Below, piece by piece: positions 1 to 11,530 of a DNA stretch of 64,000 bases (the stretch's first letter is position 1; every line of letters starts with the position of its first letter). The stretch covers positions 1 to 64,000 of the forward strand of contig JAUIRK010000994.1 of NCBI GenBank assembly GCA_030549495.1, in the 5' to 3' direction. The notes under the pieces were generated by a model. It was given only the letters and a program-made list of their open reading frames with translations, had not been told where the DNA came from and did not search any database. Source of the DNA: Nectonema munidae. Taxonomy: Eukaryota; Nematomorpha; Nectonematoida; Nectonematidae. A program made the position numbers and the translations under genes.

Positions 1-3
1 GTC

Positions 4-204
4 GTTCAATTCTTCTCCACATTCAATGCTTCTCCTAGAACCGCTTGAATAAGGGATACGATTTCAGAGATAAGACTGCCAACAGAACAGTCCCTACTGT
101 CAGAGCCTAAAATGATTTGATTCATCAGCAACGCCTTCACATAGCAAAGCAGCATATGTTATAAAGGTTCTAGGAGAAGCATTGAATGTGGAGAAGAATT
201 GAAC
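4..204. mobile_element. MITE with 39-bp perfect terminal inverted repeats
   Basis: Bases 4-42 and 166-204 are exact reverse complements over 39 bases (left arm starts GTTCAATTCTTCTCC, right arm ends GGAGAAGAATTGAAC). The 123-bp centre has no reading frame of note. Pairing stops at base 3 on the left and 205 on the right, so these look like the true ends. The window starts too close to read a target-site duplication. This is a non-autonomous fold-back DNA element; the superfamily is not evident. The absence of any mismatch between arms suggests a young copy. Confidence 0.85.
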
Positions 205-1082
205 ATTTTTCTTTTTTTTGATCTTGCCGCATTTGATGCATATGGTTTGCTTTCTACGCAAGAAGCATTTATTTTCCTCATCACTTCACTGCCACACATC
301 GCATAATCACTTCTCACATCACATTTTCACACTTATTCACTTCGCAACTTATTATTCACTCATTTTCTTCACTATCACAGAATGATAAATATTATATTAT
401 GTTGTAATGAATTATTATATTGTGTTGAAAATATTGTGATAAATATTATATTGTGTTGAAAAACTACAAAATAATTAGTGTGGAAGGGGAAAGGCAGACA
501 ATTTTTAAGTTGAACATTAATTACTTTTAGAAATAATTATTTAGTAAATAAACTAATATTTATATTTTTTACCGTATGATTAAAATATTTAATTTTGAGA
601 ATAATTTTAATTGTAAAAATTTTATATACTTATTTTAGTTAATTATAATACCAATATTGTAGATGTTTTCAAGTATTTAATTTTAATTTTATTTTATCAT
701 GTTATGTCTATGAAACAAAAGTAAAAGGACTTAAGTTAAAAAAACTCACCAAACGCCAGTTGCCAAAAAACGAATTTTTGTTATTTTTTGGTTAAACTTT
801 TTTCATTTAACATAAATAGTTTTAAATTCATTTCAACCTATATATTGAATATAGGTTATAAATATTTTAAAAACTAATTAGTTTGTTTTTTTAAAAATAA
901 ATTAAAATATTTTATACTAATTTTTCATTTTTTAAAATAATATTATAAAAAGTATTTGTTTGGCTAAAAAATGTAAAAAAATTATTTTATTTTAATAAAA
1001 AAATATAAATATAAACACGAATATAAAACATAATATAACATAAAAAAACAAAAATAGATATAAACATAAATATAAAATAGTA
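205..1082. other. AT-rich non-coding stretch
   Basis: Very AT-rich sequence with short direct repeats of an 'aatattgtgataaatatta' kind near 385-450 and homopolymer runs. No exon, RNA gene or inverted repeat could be supported. It may contain the downstream flank of the Mutator-like element that begins at 1083. Confidence 0.5.
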
Positions 1083-2757
1083 TTAGTTTAAAATAGTTGA
1101 CATTCTAAAGCTAGGTCTTCTATTTAAAATAGAAAAATCTAAAATATATGTATCTTGAATTTCTTCCAAATCAAGATTTTTAGCCGGACAAACATATGAA
1201 GAAATTCTGTTGAGAAAAAGATACACATTTTTGTCATCATTGTATTCTTCATATATTCTCTCAAGTTGCTTTTCTTTTTCCTCTTTTTTTTTCTTACTTC
1301 CGCCACTCCAACAATATCCAGAGTCAACAGCTTCAATTTCTGTCATATCTTTCCACAATTTTTCTTCACAATTTATAAAAAAGGAAAAAACTTCCCAAAC
1401 ATTTGTTCTTTCTTGAGGTAAGCAAGATTTCATACTAAAAATTTTAAAGATAAAAGTAAAAATCTAAAACAAATCAAAATTTATTCAACCTGTTGTGAAA
1501 ACCTTCACAGTGGTTATTAGTTCTCACTTTCCTTTTATACACGTTCCAACTTTTCAAATCATTTAAATTAAACCACGTGATTTCAAAATATAGGAAAAAT
1601 TCTTCGATATTAAAAACATTCATTAAACTTTTGATTTTTCTATACACTACTTTAACCTAAAATTTAAAAAAATATATAAAGATTACAATTATAAATAAAA
1701 TTAAAAAAATTATTCTTGTATAGTTAAAAAAAATATCTGAACATATAATATGAATTAAAATAAAAAGTACTTCAAGAGGTGGAAGAAAAGCAAGAGCAAG
1801 TAAAAATTTGATACACTTGCGAAATGATTCGCTTGTTGAGTATAATCTTCCATAACCTAAGGCTTTGACTTTTCTATAAATACTTTGGGAAAAATGAAAA
1901 TAGCAGCCTGTAAATTGTTCATTTGGAAATTCCTAAAAAAAAATTTTATATTATAGTTTTAGTAAAAATTTTATGTAAAAAAACTTTTTTATTAGCAGAT
2001 AAAATAGCACTTTCATAATCGGATGTAATAGTCTTTACTTGAGAAACATTAACATGTAACTTTAAAACTTTATAAATTTCTCTTAAATAAAATGCAACAA
2101 TGTTAAACCAAAAAATTAGAAATGATAAATAAAACCTGTAAGTTTCTTCTTTTTTATCACAAGCCAGTGAATACAAAATAGGTAGCTGCACTTTATTGTG
2201 GAAAGTATGAATTGTTACGATTTGAAGAAACATGTCAGGTGATTTTTTGAAAGTACCATCAATATAAATATTTTCGATTGTTGTAACTTGATTTAAATAA
2301 TTAAAAATTTTGCCATGAAATACTATGAGCCTTTTATTTGATGGAACATATTTGTCCAGTTGTAAAAATGGTACCCCATTTATTGTTTGGTATTTTTCGG
2401 GGATTGTAAAGGTAATCAATTTTGGGGGATTTAATCTTTTTTTATTGTATCGAATTCTTCGGAGAATTGTTTGTCTTGATGATGTACTTTCTCTATCATC
2501 CTGAGTTAAGATTGACAAGTTATCTCTAAAAAAATTTTTTTAATTAAAAGTTATATTTCTTCAAAAAATTACTGATAAATAAGGCTGGTTGCTTTCATAG
2601 AGTTTTCTGCCTGATCTTTGATTTTTCTATTGAATTCAGCCACTCTTTCATTTATTTTATCATGATTGTGTAATACAATTTTGAGTGGTGTCATGGCTGC
2701 ATTTTTTTTGTAGATAATTCTTCCTAAAATTTGTAATAAATTAAAAAAATCCCTCAT
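1083..2757 (-). CDS. Mutator-like (MULE) transposase, spliced, apparently open
   Basis: Minus-strand transposase in at least five exons: about 2723-2573, 2525-1985, 1932-1771, 1656-1490 and 1434-1083. All junctions use GT-AG and keep one frame for about 455 codons. Exon 1 carries the end of a FLYWCH-like zinc finger (LHNHDK). Exon 2 has the MULE catalytic Asp in IDGTF and the second Asp in TSDYES. Exon 3 has the conserved GCYFHFSQ block and a LALAFLPP motif. Exon 4 ends in RTNNHCEG, typical of the MULE C-terminal region. Exon 5 is Lys/Glu-rich and ends at 1083. No premature stop was seen inside the exons, so the copy may still encode protein. The N-terminal exon with the rest of the zinc finger was not located, and terminal inverted repeats were not found. 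Introns are about 50-115 bases. Family assignment is sure; exon borders are inferred by eye. Confidence 0.82.
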
Positions 2758-3190
2758 AATAAAACTTATATAATAACAATGTGTTATTGATCACTACTCT
2801 CATAAACCTATAATTTTTAGAAGTAAAAATACAAAAAAAATTAGAAAAATAAAATTTAAATAAGCAAAAAACCAATCTATCTAACAATTATTTATAAAGT
2901 AAGATTACATTATTTAAAAAAAATTAATTATTTTTTAACATTTTAATAAAAAAACTATCATATATTTTATTGAGTTTATAAAACCATCGATTTCACTCAG
3001 GTTGTAAGTATGTATGTTGTTACACAATAACTAATACATAATTTCGCTGTAATTTAAATAAAAATGCAAAAAAACCTTCAAATCAATCAAAACATAAATA
3101 AATCTCACGTGTTTTAATCTATACATCTATTTTCAAAGCAGCCTGCGCCAGTTGTTTTTGGGTCAATACGTAAATTTCTCTCGTTTTTGA
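2758..3190. other. AT-rich spacer upstream of the MULE gene
   Basis: AT-rich sequence between the divergent MULE transposase and the hAT remnant. It probably holds the 5' end of the MULE (promoter and a first exon), but no clear exon or terminal repeat could be read. Confidence 0.35.
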
Positions 3191-3199
3191 TCAGCTCAT

Positions 3200-4400
3200 T
3201 TGTGCAGAGCTAAAACCCTTTCAACCAAGAAGGTCGCGAAAAGAAAAAAAGCTGAGTACCGTACATTTCAGCAGGGATTGGCAGAAGAATTTGCGTTTGG
3301 GGAGAGATCAAGTTCTGCATTGTGTCTAATATGCAATGATAAAATTTCATCGATGCACCGGTCAAACGTAAAGCGACACTTCGACACACTCCACGCCACA
3401 TTTGCATCGAAATATTCAGCGGGGGACAGCAGAAAAAGGCTTCTCAAGATCTGTCCAGAGTGCACTCCGTGTAAGGTGGTGACCTTAGTTTCTACTAGCT
3501 TTGCGGTTCGTTAGGAATTATGATGAACGGAAAGATAGCGAATATATCAAAACATACATGCTTGATGTGACAAACGAACTTTTTGACGACTTCTCGGATA
3601 AAGACTAATCAAAAGAATAAAGGAAATTCATCTGTCAACAAAAACTGCTCATGATTGTACCGGTATGATATGAGGAGGAACAACAAGTGAAGGATATAAA
3701 TGCAGCAAAATATTTTTCTCTCGTTTTGGATGAATCAACAGATGTGAGTCATTTATTCCAGTTCAGTATTATTGCACGCTACGTTGTAGGTGACACACTG
3801 CGTGAGGAAAGATATACAAACAGGTTTACTGCACTTTGAAAAATTAAGAGAATTTAAAGACGCGTGCATGGCAAGTAATTCCGATGAACAATTTGATTTC
3901 CAGAAGCTAGGAAGCTTCAGATACCATCTCCTGCAGTTATTCAAAGCACGCTTTGGGGAATTTTGTGAGCAGGCTAGTCTTTACCTGACTTTCATCCTCG
4001 GTATTCCTATCAAAGATTTTGAGATAGAAGTTGCTTACCTGAAGCCCTCAGATATGTGGGTGAACAAGTTCTGCTATTTATGCTGGCAAGCAGACAAAAA
4101 AACACCAACCCGCACACCAGCTGATTGTCAAAACTTGGAACGCGCTTCCTGTCACATACCAAACACTGCAGCGTGTGCGTGCGTCTTCCCGTATTGACCA
4201 TGTTTAGCTCTAGATATGCATATGAGCAGTCCTTCTCACACCTGAAAAACCTCAAACCAACTTGCCGTCAGGTTTGACATATGGAGGCCTAAACGCCCTG
4301 CATGAAGTTGAACCTCACCATCTATCAATCAAACTACAAAGCCATCAGCAAAACCATGCAGCACAAGAAGTCGCATTAATAGCAAGAAGTACTTTGCTTA
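3200..4400 (+). pseudogene. Decayed hAT transposase (ZBED5/GTF2IRD2-like group)
   Basis: Plus-strand remnant of a hAT-superfamily transposase. The first part (3200-3514) encodes a basic N-terminus and a BED-type zinc finger (SALCLICND ... HRSNVKRHFDTLH). At about 3726-3745 the hAT motif LDESTDVSH is present. The segment 3790-4197 matches the central to C-terminal transposase region (FEIEVAYLKPSDMW). The C-terminal block (MFSSRYAYEQSFSHLKNLKP) lies near 4199-4255 in another frame. The copy is far shorter than an intact transposase of this group, with a large internal deletion and frame changes. A hAT-like end (GTTCCCGACCCCGGG) near 4570 may be its right terminus. Higher GC than the surroundings marks the former coding region. 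Confidence 0.75.
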
Positions 4401-4779
4401 TTAATAAATAAATTTAAAACGATGTTGTTTAAAATAAATTCAGAGTCTTATTATCCTCTAAAATTGTTGGTCTTATTTCTTCGTTTAGATGTATTCTGTA
4501 TTTATAAATATATATGGCTCTCAGAGGATTAGATTTTAAAATATGTTATTGAGCTCTTTTAGTGAAAAAGGTTCCCGACCCCGGGTGTAGATGATAGGTT
4601 ACATACTTGTTTTTAAAAACGATATCAAAGGACTACTACATTGACAATATAAAAACATTTAATAAACGAGATACTATTGTATTTTTCTTATTATCATGCC
4701 TTCTTATTCCAATTTGCCTTCAGTTTCTTTACTTCTTTCATACTCAAATATTTGTACTATAATAAATTACAATTGTGAG

Positions 4780-6475
4780 AAAAACATGAATAAATGATTT
4801 TTTTGGAAAAAACTGATTTCTACCAATTCGATTGATACTTTCACCAATTTTTAGACTGTAAATGCCAAAAAAAAGAGTACAGAAATGAAAAACATGGGCG
4901 ATATTTTATTAAAAATTTATTTTAAATTTAAGGGATCTTAGTGAAAATTTAATCCTAAATAAAATTTTAATAATATTTTTCAATCAAAAATGAATTTTTT
5001 TTATTTGAGTTTTTTGAGAAAATAGAGTTTTTTTTTGAAATGACAAACTTGATTCATAATTTCACACATTTTTGCACATGAATTATGAAAAATAAGCCCT
5101 GAAATGAAGTGACCATCCTATTAAAAAATATTTTATTTAATGTTTGAAAGTAGATTTATGTTTATGAGAACATTTTCATCCATACATCACTAATTCTATT
5201 TGTAATTTGAGTAATGGTATCAGGATGGTCATTTTATTTAAAAAATATTTTACTTAAAATGTGAATAAACGTTTGGAAAAAAAATTTCAGAAAAATCTAG
5301 CAAATTTGATCGATATTTTTACATTCTATTTATGAAACATGAGTCCAAAAATGAAATTAGCATGGAGATATAGTAAAAAAGTAAATTTTATTGAAAATAT
5401 AAATAATATTCTAGGAAATAATTTTTAAGTCAAAAACAAATAAGATTAACATTTTCACATTCTAATGGCAAAAAATGAGTCGAGAAATAAAATCTGCCTG
5501 TTCGATTTATTTAAAAAAAATATATATTTTATTTATTCCTGAGTCATTTTTTGCAATTTGGGTTTCAAAATGTTTTAAAGTGTCAATTAATCTCTTAAAC
5601 TCTAAAAATATTAATTACATTTTAAAAGAAGTATATTTTTTATACCAAATCGACCATGCCTATTTCATTTCTCAACTCAGCTTTAGCAACTATGATTGGA
5701 AATGTCCAAAATTATTTGCAGTTTACATCTGAGAAAGTGTCTCCAAAAACATTTATCCACATTTTAAATTGACATGCTTGATTTAGTATAAAAATGTGTA
5801 TTTTTTTAATTTGAATAAAAATAATACATATAAATTTCAGGCTTAAACCAACAAAACTTTCAGAATATTTCACACCCTAATTGCAAAAACCGAGTAAGGA
5901 AATGAAATCAGCATGATTTATTTTGTATAAAAATATAAATTTTCTCTAAATTGTGAATAATATTCTTGAATACAATTTTCAGACGAAAACCCAAAATTTA
6001 ATTGACATTTTTATAAATTTTTACGGCCTAATCGCGAAAACAGACGAGAAATTAAATCAGCATGGTCAATTTGGAATAAAAAGATTAATTTTATTTAAAA
6101 TTTGAATAATATTTTTGGAGAAAAATTTGAGAAGTAAACTGCAAACTGAATTGATACTTTTAGACATTTTGACACCCTAATTGCCAAAATTGAGTACGGT
6201 GAATGAAATCGTCATTATTGATTTAGTATAAAAATATATATTATATTTAAAATTTGAATAATAATAATCTTGGAGAAAAATTTCAGACGAAAACGCAAAT
6301 TTGGTTAACATTTTCATAAATGTTAACACCCTAATAGCGAAAACTAAGTCGAGATCAGCGTGGTTGATTTGGTATAAAAAATAATTTTATTTAAAATTCG
6401 AATTCTTGGATAATATATGAGATGTAAACCGCAAAATTGATTTTTACTTTTAGAATCCGCAAAATTTTTACTCCT
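4780..6475. repeat. Diverged ~150-bp satellite array, left part
   Basis: A unit of roughly 140-155 bases recurs, each with the landmarks 'CCTAATTGCAAAAA', 'GAAATGAAATCAGCATGG', 'GGTATAAAAA', 'TTATTTAAAATTTGAATAAT' and 'TTTCAGACGAAAAC'. Clear landmark starts fall near 5344, 5484, 5899, 6046, 6198 and 6351. One unit near 5640-5750 is inverted. Units differ considerably, so the array is old. The reading frame at 5475-5732 is part of this array and is not a gene. The array is interrupted at about 6476 by the LINE and resumes at 11531. Confidence 0.7.
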
Positions 6476-6577
6476 AGAGAAATATCTACAAACAGGACCT
6501 CTTATTAATTATACCTTTACTAATTAGAGTTAAAATTTTTATCTTTATACCATATCACTCTCTCACACTTATTACAC

Positions 6578-7654
6578 ATGTCTAACCCAAAACGTGCACG
6601 TCACGATGATACCACTAACCTTACCTCTACCCAATTAATAGCAAATCTCTTCAATGAATTCATAGCAAATTCCTCTCTAAATGCAGAAGACCTTACCCTC
6701 CTTAATAATCTAAAATATGAAGTAACTCTTGCTCACTCCAACAAAATTGAATAACTCTCTCATACTCACTACCCACATACTCTACCTTGCCCCTCATTAT
6801 CTACATACGCACAAGTCTCATCCATAACCATACCTAGCTTATCCAACAACATTCAGGATAGACAAAAACCCTCTCCACCTAAGTCTAAGTCATCTCTAAA
6901 TAGTGAGCTTACTCTAAAAATAGCCCCCCTTACTCCCTCTGACTCTAAAGCCGAGAAAGCTGCCTTCCGACAAAAAATAGTCAACAACTTAGAAACCAAT
7001 AAAAACACTCTTACCATCTCTAATACACGGTCTTCAAATAGTGGCACTATTTATTTCCAATTCTCTAAACCTGAAGAAAAAGCACTAGCACATCAAACTC
7101 TCCACAATAACGGCATTAAATCCGAAGATTTACCTATCCTCAAACCCCGTTTCCTACTTAGAAGCATACCTATAACCACACCACTTTCTTCTCTCTCCGA
7201 AACCATTGCTAACGAAAACTTAAACCTAAAAAATATTGGCACCCTTAATACAGTACGCCAAGCCGGTAACACAGGAACCTTCTCTTATAGTGCTATATTA
7301 GAACCTAGCAACCCTAACATTTTTAAACATCTACTTAAATCTCCTATACTCTTTGTTGACCATCACATTCTCACTCTAACCTTAGCAAAACCATTACATC
7401 GCCAATGCCAGAATTGTCTAAAACACAATCACTCAACGAACAAATGCAAAGCTGCATCACAAAATTGCGATCACTGCGGAAATCGAGGCCACTCTATATC
7501 GGAATGCATCTTCAAAAATGATTCCACAAAACTCTCATGCTTTAATTGTCACAATCACCACAACGCTACATCCAAACATTGCGAATTCCAAATTAAACAC
7601 ACACAACACATCCAAAATCAACATAACCTTCTAATAAGCAAATTCCTATGCTAA
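6578..7654 (+). pseudogene. LINE ORF1, gag-like protein with CCHC knuckles
   Basis: Frame from ATG at 6578 to TAA at 7652-7654 (358 codons) interrupted by one in-frame stop at 6752-6754. The C-terminal part carries CCHC-type knuckles: CQNCLKHNHSTNKC, then CDHCGNRGHSISEC, then a related CFNCHNHH motif ending at a further Cys. These bind element RNA in the ribonucleoprotein particle. The end overlaps the ATG of ORF2 by 7 bases (7648-7654), so ORF2 is probably reached by reinitiation. The N-terminal third is Ser/Thr-rich with no recognisable fold. Confidence 0.8.
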
Positions 7655-10600
7655 ATTTTCTCCACATTAACCTCAACCACTCTAATGCCGCTTGGACAAA
7701 CCTATATAACATTCTAATTTCAAGCTTTTTTGATGTAATATCTATTAACGAACCATATCCAAACCTCTCTTCTATTATACCAAATTATTTACTATATCAC
7801 ACGTCACCTTTATCCTGTTATTCAGCATGCATCTACATAAAATCAACCGTTCACCACACACCATTACCACGATTCTCTTCCAACAATTTTTACTTTGTTC
7901 TTGTTCACACCAAACCTCACCCTCTTCTTTTCGCAACTCTTTACTCTCCTTTCTCAGACCCAATAGCCATCCCCTCTGATTTCTCCCAATCACTAACACT
8001 TGCAACGTCCACACTCCCGTCTACATATCATTTAATTATCTCAACTGATTGCAACGCTCGATCACACATCTGGGACCACAAAGAAAACCCACGAGGACAA
8101 CAAGTCATCAATTTCTTATGTTCGAACAACCTATATCTCGCTGACAAATCTAAAAACCCTACATACCAACGCTCTTGTAACAACGAACAATACACCTCTC
8201 ACATTGACCTCACAATAACCACTTCAAATACTCTCAATCTAATATCCAATTGGTCAATCTCAGACATCCCATCAGCTTCAGATCACGCCTTCATAACATT
8301 TCAACTTCACATAAACACTACAACCATCAAAAACTATAACAAGTTTATAAAAAAAAGAACACCACTCACTGGCTTACATATCTCAACATTCTCAACAACT
8401 CACTCCCTACATTAACATCCCTCTCCTCTCCCACTTACATCGATAAAGCAGCACTATCTCTCAATGATCATGTCTCACATTCCATCTTATCCTCCACTCC
8501 TATCAACCCATTTCCTAAAAGAAAACATGCCTATTTCTGGACACCCGAGTTGAATGCAATAAAAAACAATCTAAAACGAATTATCAAAACCATACGAAAA
8601 TCTCCTACTCCCTTAATCATCTCAATCCATTCTACTGTTAAAAAAGAATACAAACAGGCAATACTTCAAGCTAAAAAGAACTCATGGGTAAAATTCACCA
8701 GCCAACACTCAAACAACCCATGGAACATCATCAATAGGCTAACTAAAAAGAAAAAACCTTCTATTCTCCCCGAAACAATACTTCCCTGCTCATCCGATCA
8801 TACAACACACTACAACCCTCCATTTCTATCGACAATCTTTCCCCCCGACTCTCCCTCTTCTGATCTCCCCTTTCACACACAATTCGAGAACACTCTAAAA
8901 ACATCATTCACTCCATCCAAAACCCTATTTTTCCTCCAATCACACTAAATGAATTAAACATAGCAGTAAACACTCTTAAAACAAATGCCTCATCTAGCTT
9001 CGACCATATCTCACCCAAACATATTAAAAAATCAATACACATTCTAAACAAACATTTACTCCTTATTTTCAATGCATGCCTTACTCATTCACATTTCCCC
9101 AACGTTTGGAAAATCGGCAAACTCATACTCATTCCTAAACCCAATAAAGATTCAAGCCTCATTCAAAATTGGCGACCAATCACTCTACTACCCATACTAG
9201 GCAAACTTTTCGAAAAAATCATTCGCAAACGTCTAGTCCACTACATCCTATCCCGTAACCTCATTCATCACACGCAATTTGCATACCTTCCCAACAAAAA
9301 TACGGAAACAGCACTATCGCGTCTAACCACCTACCTTGACTCTTCTCTTTCTACTCAGAAAATTTCTTCTACAATCTTCTTAGACATAAACAACGCTTTC
9401 AACTCAGCCTGGCATCCTGCCATCATCACTAACCTTGCACACAAATCATTTCCTCCTTACATCATCAAATTTATAAGCTCATACCTTTCAAACCGCTGTC
9501 TCATTTTCCGACATCGCGCTTCCCTTTGCATCCATAAGCTAACCCTCTCGACTCCCCAAGGCGGATGTCTTTCTGATATCCTCTGGCTAGTTCTCATAGA
9601 CCCGCTTCTCGATCTAATCCACACCAACACTGATTTCTCCCAATGTTTTTCAGACGACATATTATTCACCTTCACCAGTAACTCTCAACAAGAAAACCTC
9701 ACCAAATCCTCTTCATTTCTACTAAGGCTACAAGAAAGAGCAAACACACATAAGATATTCTTAAACTCCAGCAAAACAAACCTCATTCATTTTACACGCA
9801 GACGCATAGAACATTTACCCCTTAATTTAAATACCTCTACTTCTATAACTGCACCAAAGACTATCAAATATCTAGGACTAAACCTTCAGTCCAACCTAAA
9901 ATTTTCAATACACTTTAAAAAAATATACCAAAAACTCTTAGTCACCCTTTTTTCACTTAAAAGCGCTATCTCTTATAAATGGGGGCTCCGTCCCAAACAC
10001 ACCAAATACATTTACACATCCTTAATCCTACCAGTAATTCAATACGGAATTCTTTCCTGGGGCATCTCCTTAAAACACCCCACAACCATACATTTTCTTA
10101 ACAAGATACACCGTTTCTGTCTACTTTGCATCACCAACGCATATCGTACTACTTTTACACAATGCCTAGAAATTCTAACTAACACCCTACCATTACAACT
10201 TCAACTTAAAAAAACTATTATTAAGCGCTTCATCTTGACATACAACAACTTAATTCCCCCATTTCATCCGATCACACCCCACCACAATACTCCATCCTAT
10301 TCTTTCTACTCACATCTATTAGCAAAATACGCTCCAAATATTGCTAACTACCTAGTTCATCCCTCGATACACCCATCTCTTTTAATTCACCCATCTGCAC
10401 AAAACCCTCTCAAAACATCCATATGCAAAAACAAATTTTTTGCAAAACAATCAATTTCATACCTTCGCTCTACTTCTTCACCAACCTTCCTACGCATCTT
10501 CACAGACGCCTCAAAGAAGTCCCTAAGTACCTCCTTTGCTTACGCCTTCTTCAAAGGCTCTTCCACTAGCCCCTTTTACACCCATCGATCCCAATTAAAT

Positions 10601-11386
10601 CCTCTACTCTCAATCCTCGAATGCGAAATCTTTAGCCTTTTACACGCCTGCACTACGATCACTAGCAACATTAACCACTTCCTTCCCCACTTTACTACCA
10701 TCCATTTCTATACCGATGCACAAAACATAATCCACGATCTCTCTCTATCACACAACATCCCATTTCCCTCCTTTCAACTCGCCTCCTCCCTAATCAATCT
10801 TACAAAACATTTCCACATACACCTATGTTGGTGCCCTGCTCATCTAAACATACCAGAAAACTCCCTCGTAGACTACTTAGCCTCAAACTTACATCTAACC
10901 TCCCACATTCCTCTCAACTCCCTACCGCTCAAAACCTTTCTAACACACATTTACTTATCCACTCTAGAAGAATGGCAGATGTCCATATCTTCATCTTAAA
11001 ATGCACTAATCTCCTCTTTACCACACATCAGCACAATTCACACAACTTTCAAAAACAAAAAATTTACACCACCTCGTTCAACCATTCGTTGGCTATCAGG
11101 CCATTGCCCATGCAAAGCATATCTTTTCCGAATTAAAGTAAGCGAAAATCCATACTGTCGTTTCGGATGCGACACAATAGAAACGCCATACCACCTCATA
11201 TTCACATGTCAAATCTTCTCTTATCATCGCCAAGATCTTCTATTTCGCTGCCTTTCTTTACTTAACAGATCTCCAACAACACTCTCAGATCTTCTGTTAC
11301 ACCCAACACTACTAAAATCCCTAGCAACCCTCATTGACACCATTGAAACAACTCTCACCACCGTCGATAACCCTATAACAAACTAA
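7648..11386 (+). pseudogene. LINE ORF2: endonuclease, reverse transcriptase, RNase H
   Basis: The endonuclease (7648-8415) starts LNFLHINLNHSNAAW and has NEPY, STDCNARSHIW and SASDH, matching APE-type endonucleases of the R1/Jockey/I groups. A frame change near 8410 moves coding to the third frame (about 8412-8948), and another near 8940 moves it to the second frame, open from about 8936. The reverse transcriptase has WRPITLLPILGK, TPQGGCLSD and the catalytic FSDDILF (near 9650). RNase H follows: FTDAS (about 10500), LECEIF, FYTDA and WCPAHLNIPENSLVDYLAS. One in-frame stop (10997-10999) is followed by a Cys/His-rich C-terminus (RWLSGHCPC, NPYCRFGC...H...C) to TAA at 11384-11386. Two frameshifts plus one stop make it inactive, but it is otherwise well preserved. 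Confidence 0.82.
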
Positions 11387-11506
11387 TCTGCTTTTCTCTT
11401 CTACTTTTAGGACAACCTATCTCTACCAACATCTGCATCTTCCTTAACCAACTCTCAAGCTTACGCGAGCATATCAGCTCACGCTGGAAAGTGCTTTGAA
11501 ATCCAT

Positions 11507-11530
11507 CTACCTACATACCTACCTACCTAC
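11507..11530 (+). repeat. (CTAC)n tail of the LINE
   Basis: A CTAC/CTACATAC microsatellite directly follows the LINE 3' UTR and precedes resumed satellite sequence. Short-repeat tails in place of poly(A) are common in I- and R1-type LINEs. Confidence 0.7.

Larger units (their letters stand above)
6476..11530 (+). mobile_element. I/Jockey-group LINE with RNase H domain, nearly full length
   Basis: Two-ORF non-LTR retrotransposon: 5' leader from about 6476, ORF1 6578-7654, ORF2 7648-11386, 3' UTR 11387-11506 and a (CTAC)n-type tail to 11530. It lies within a satellite unit: satellite resumes directly after the tail at 'tctaattgtaaaaattgag', while the left copy of that unit stops near 'ttactccta' (about 6475). 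A short shared 'ctcta/ctccta' may be the target duplication. The plus strand is strikingly G-poor and C-rich over the whole 5 kb, unlike its flanks. Endonuclease, reverse transcriptase and RNase H together place it in the I/Jockey group. The copy carries few disabling changes. Confidence 0.85.

Noticed and set aside
5475-5732. 85-codon plus-strand reading frame
   Set aside because: Falls entirely inside the ~150-bp satellite array.
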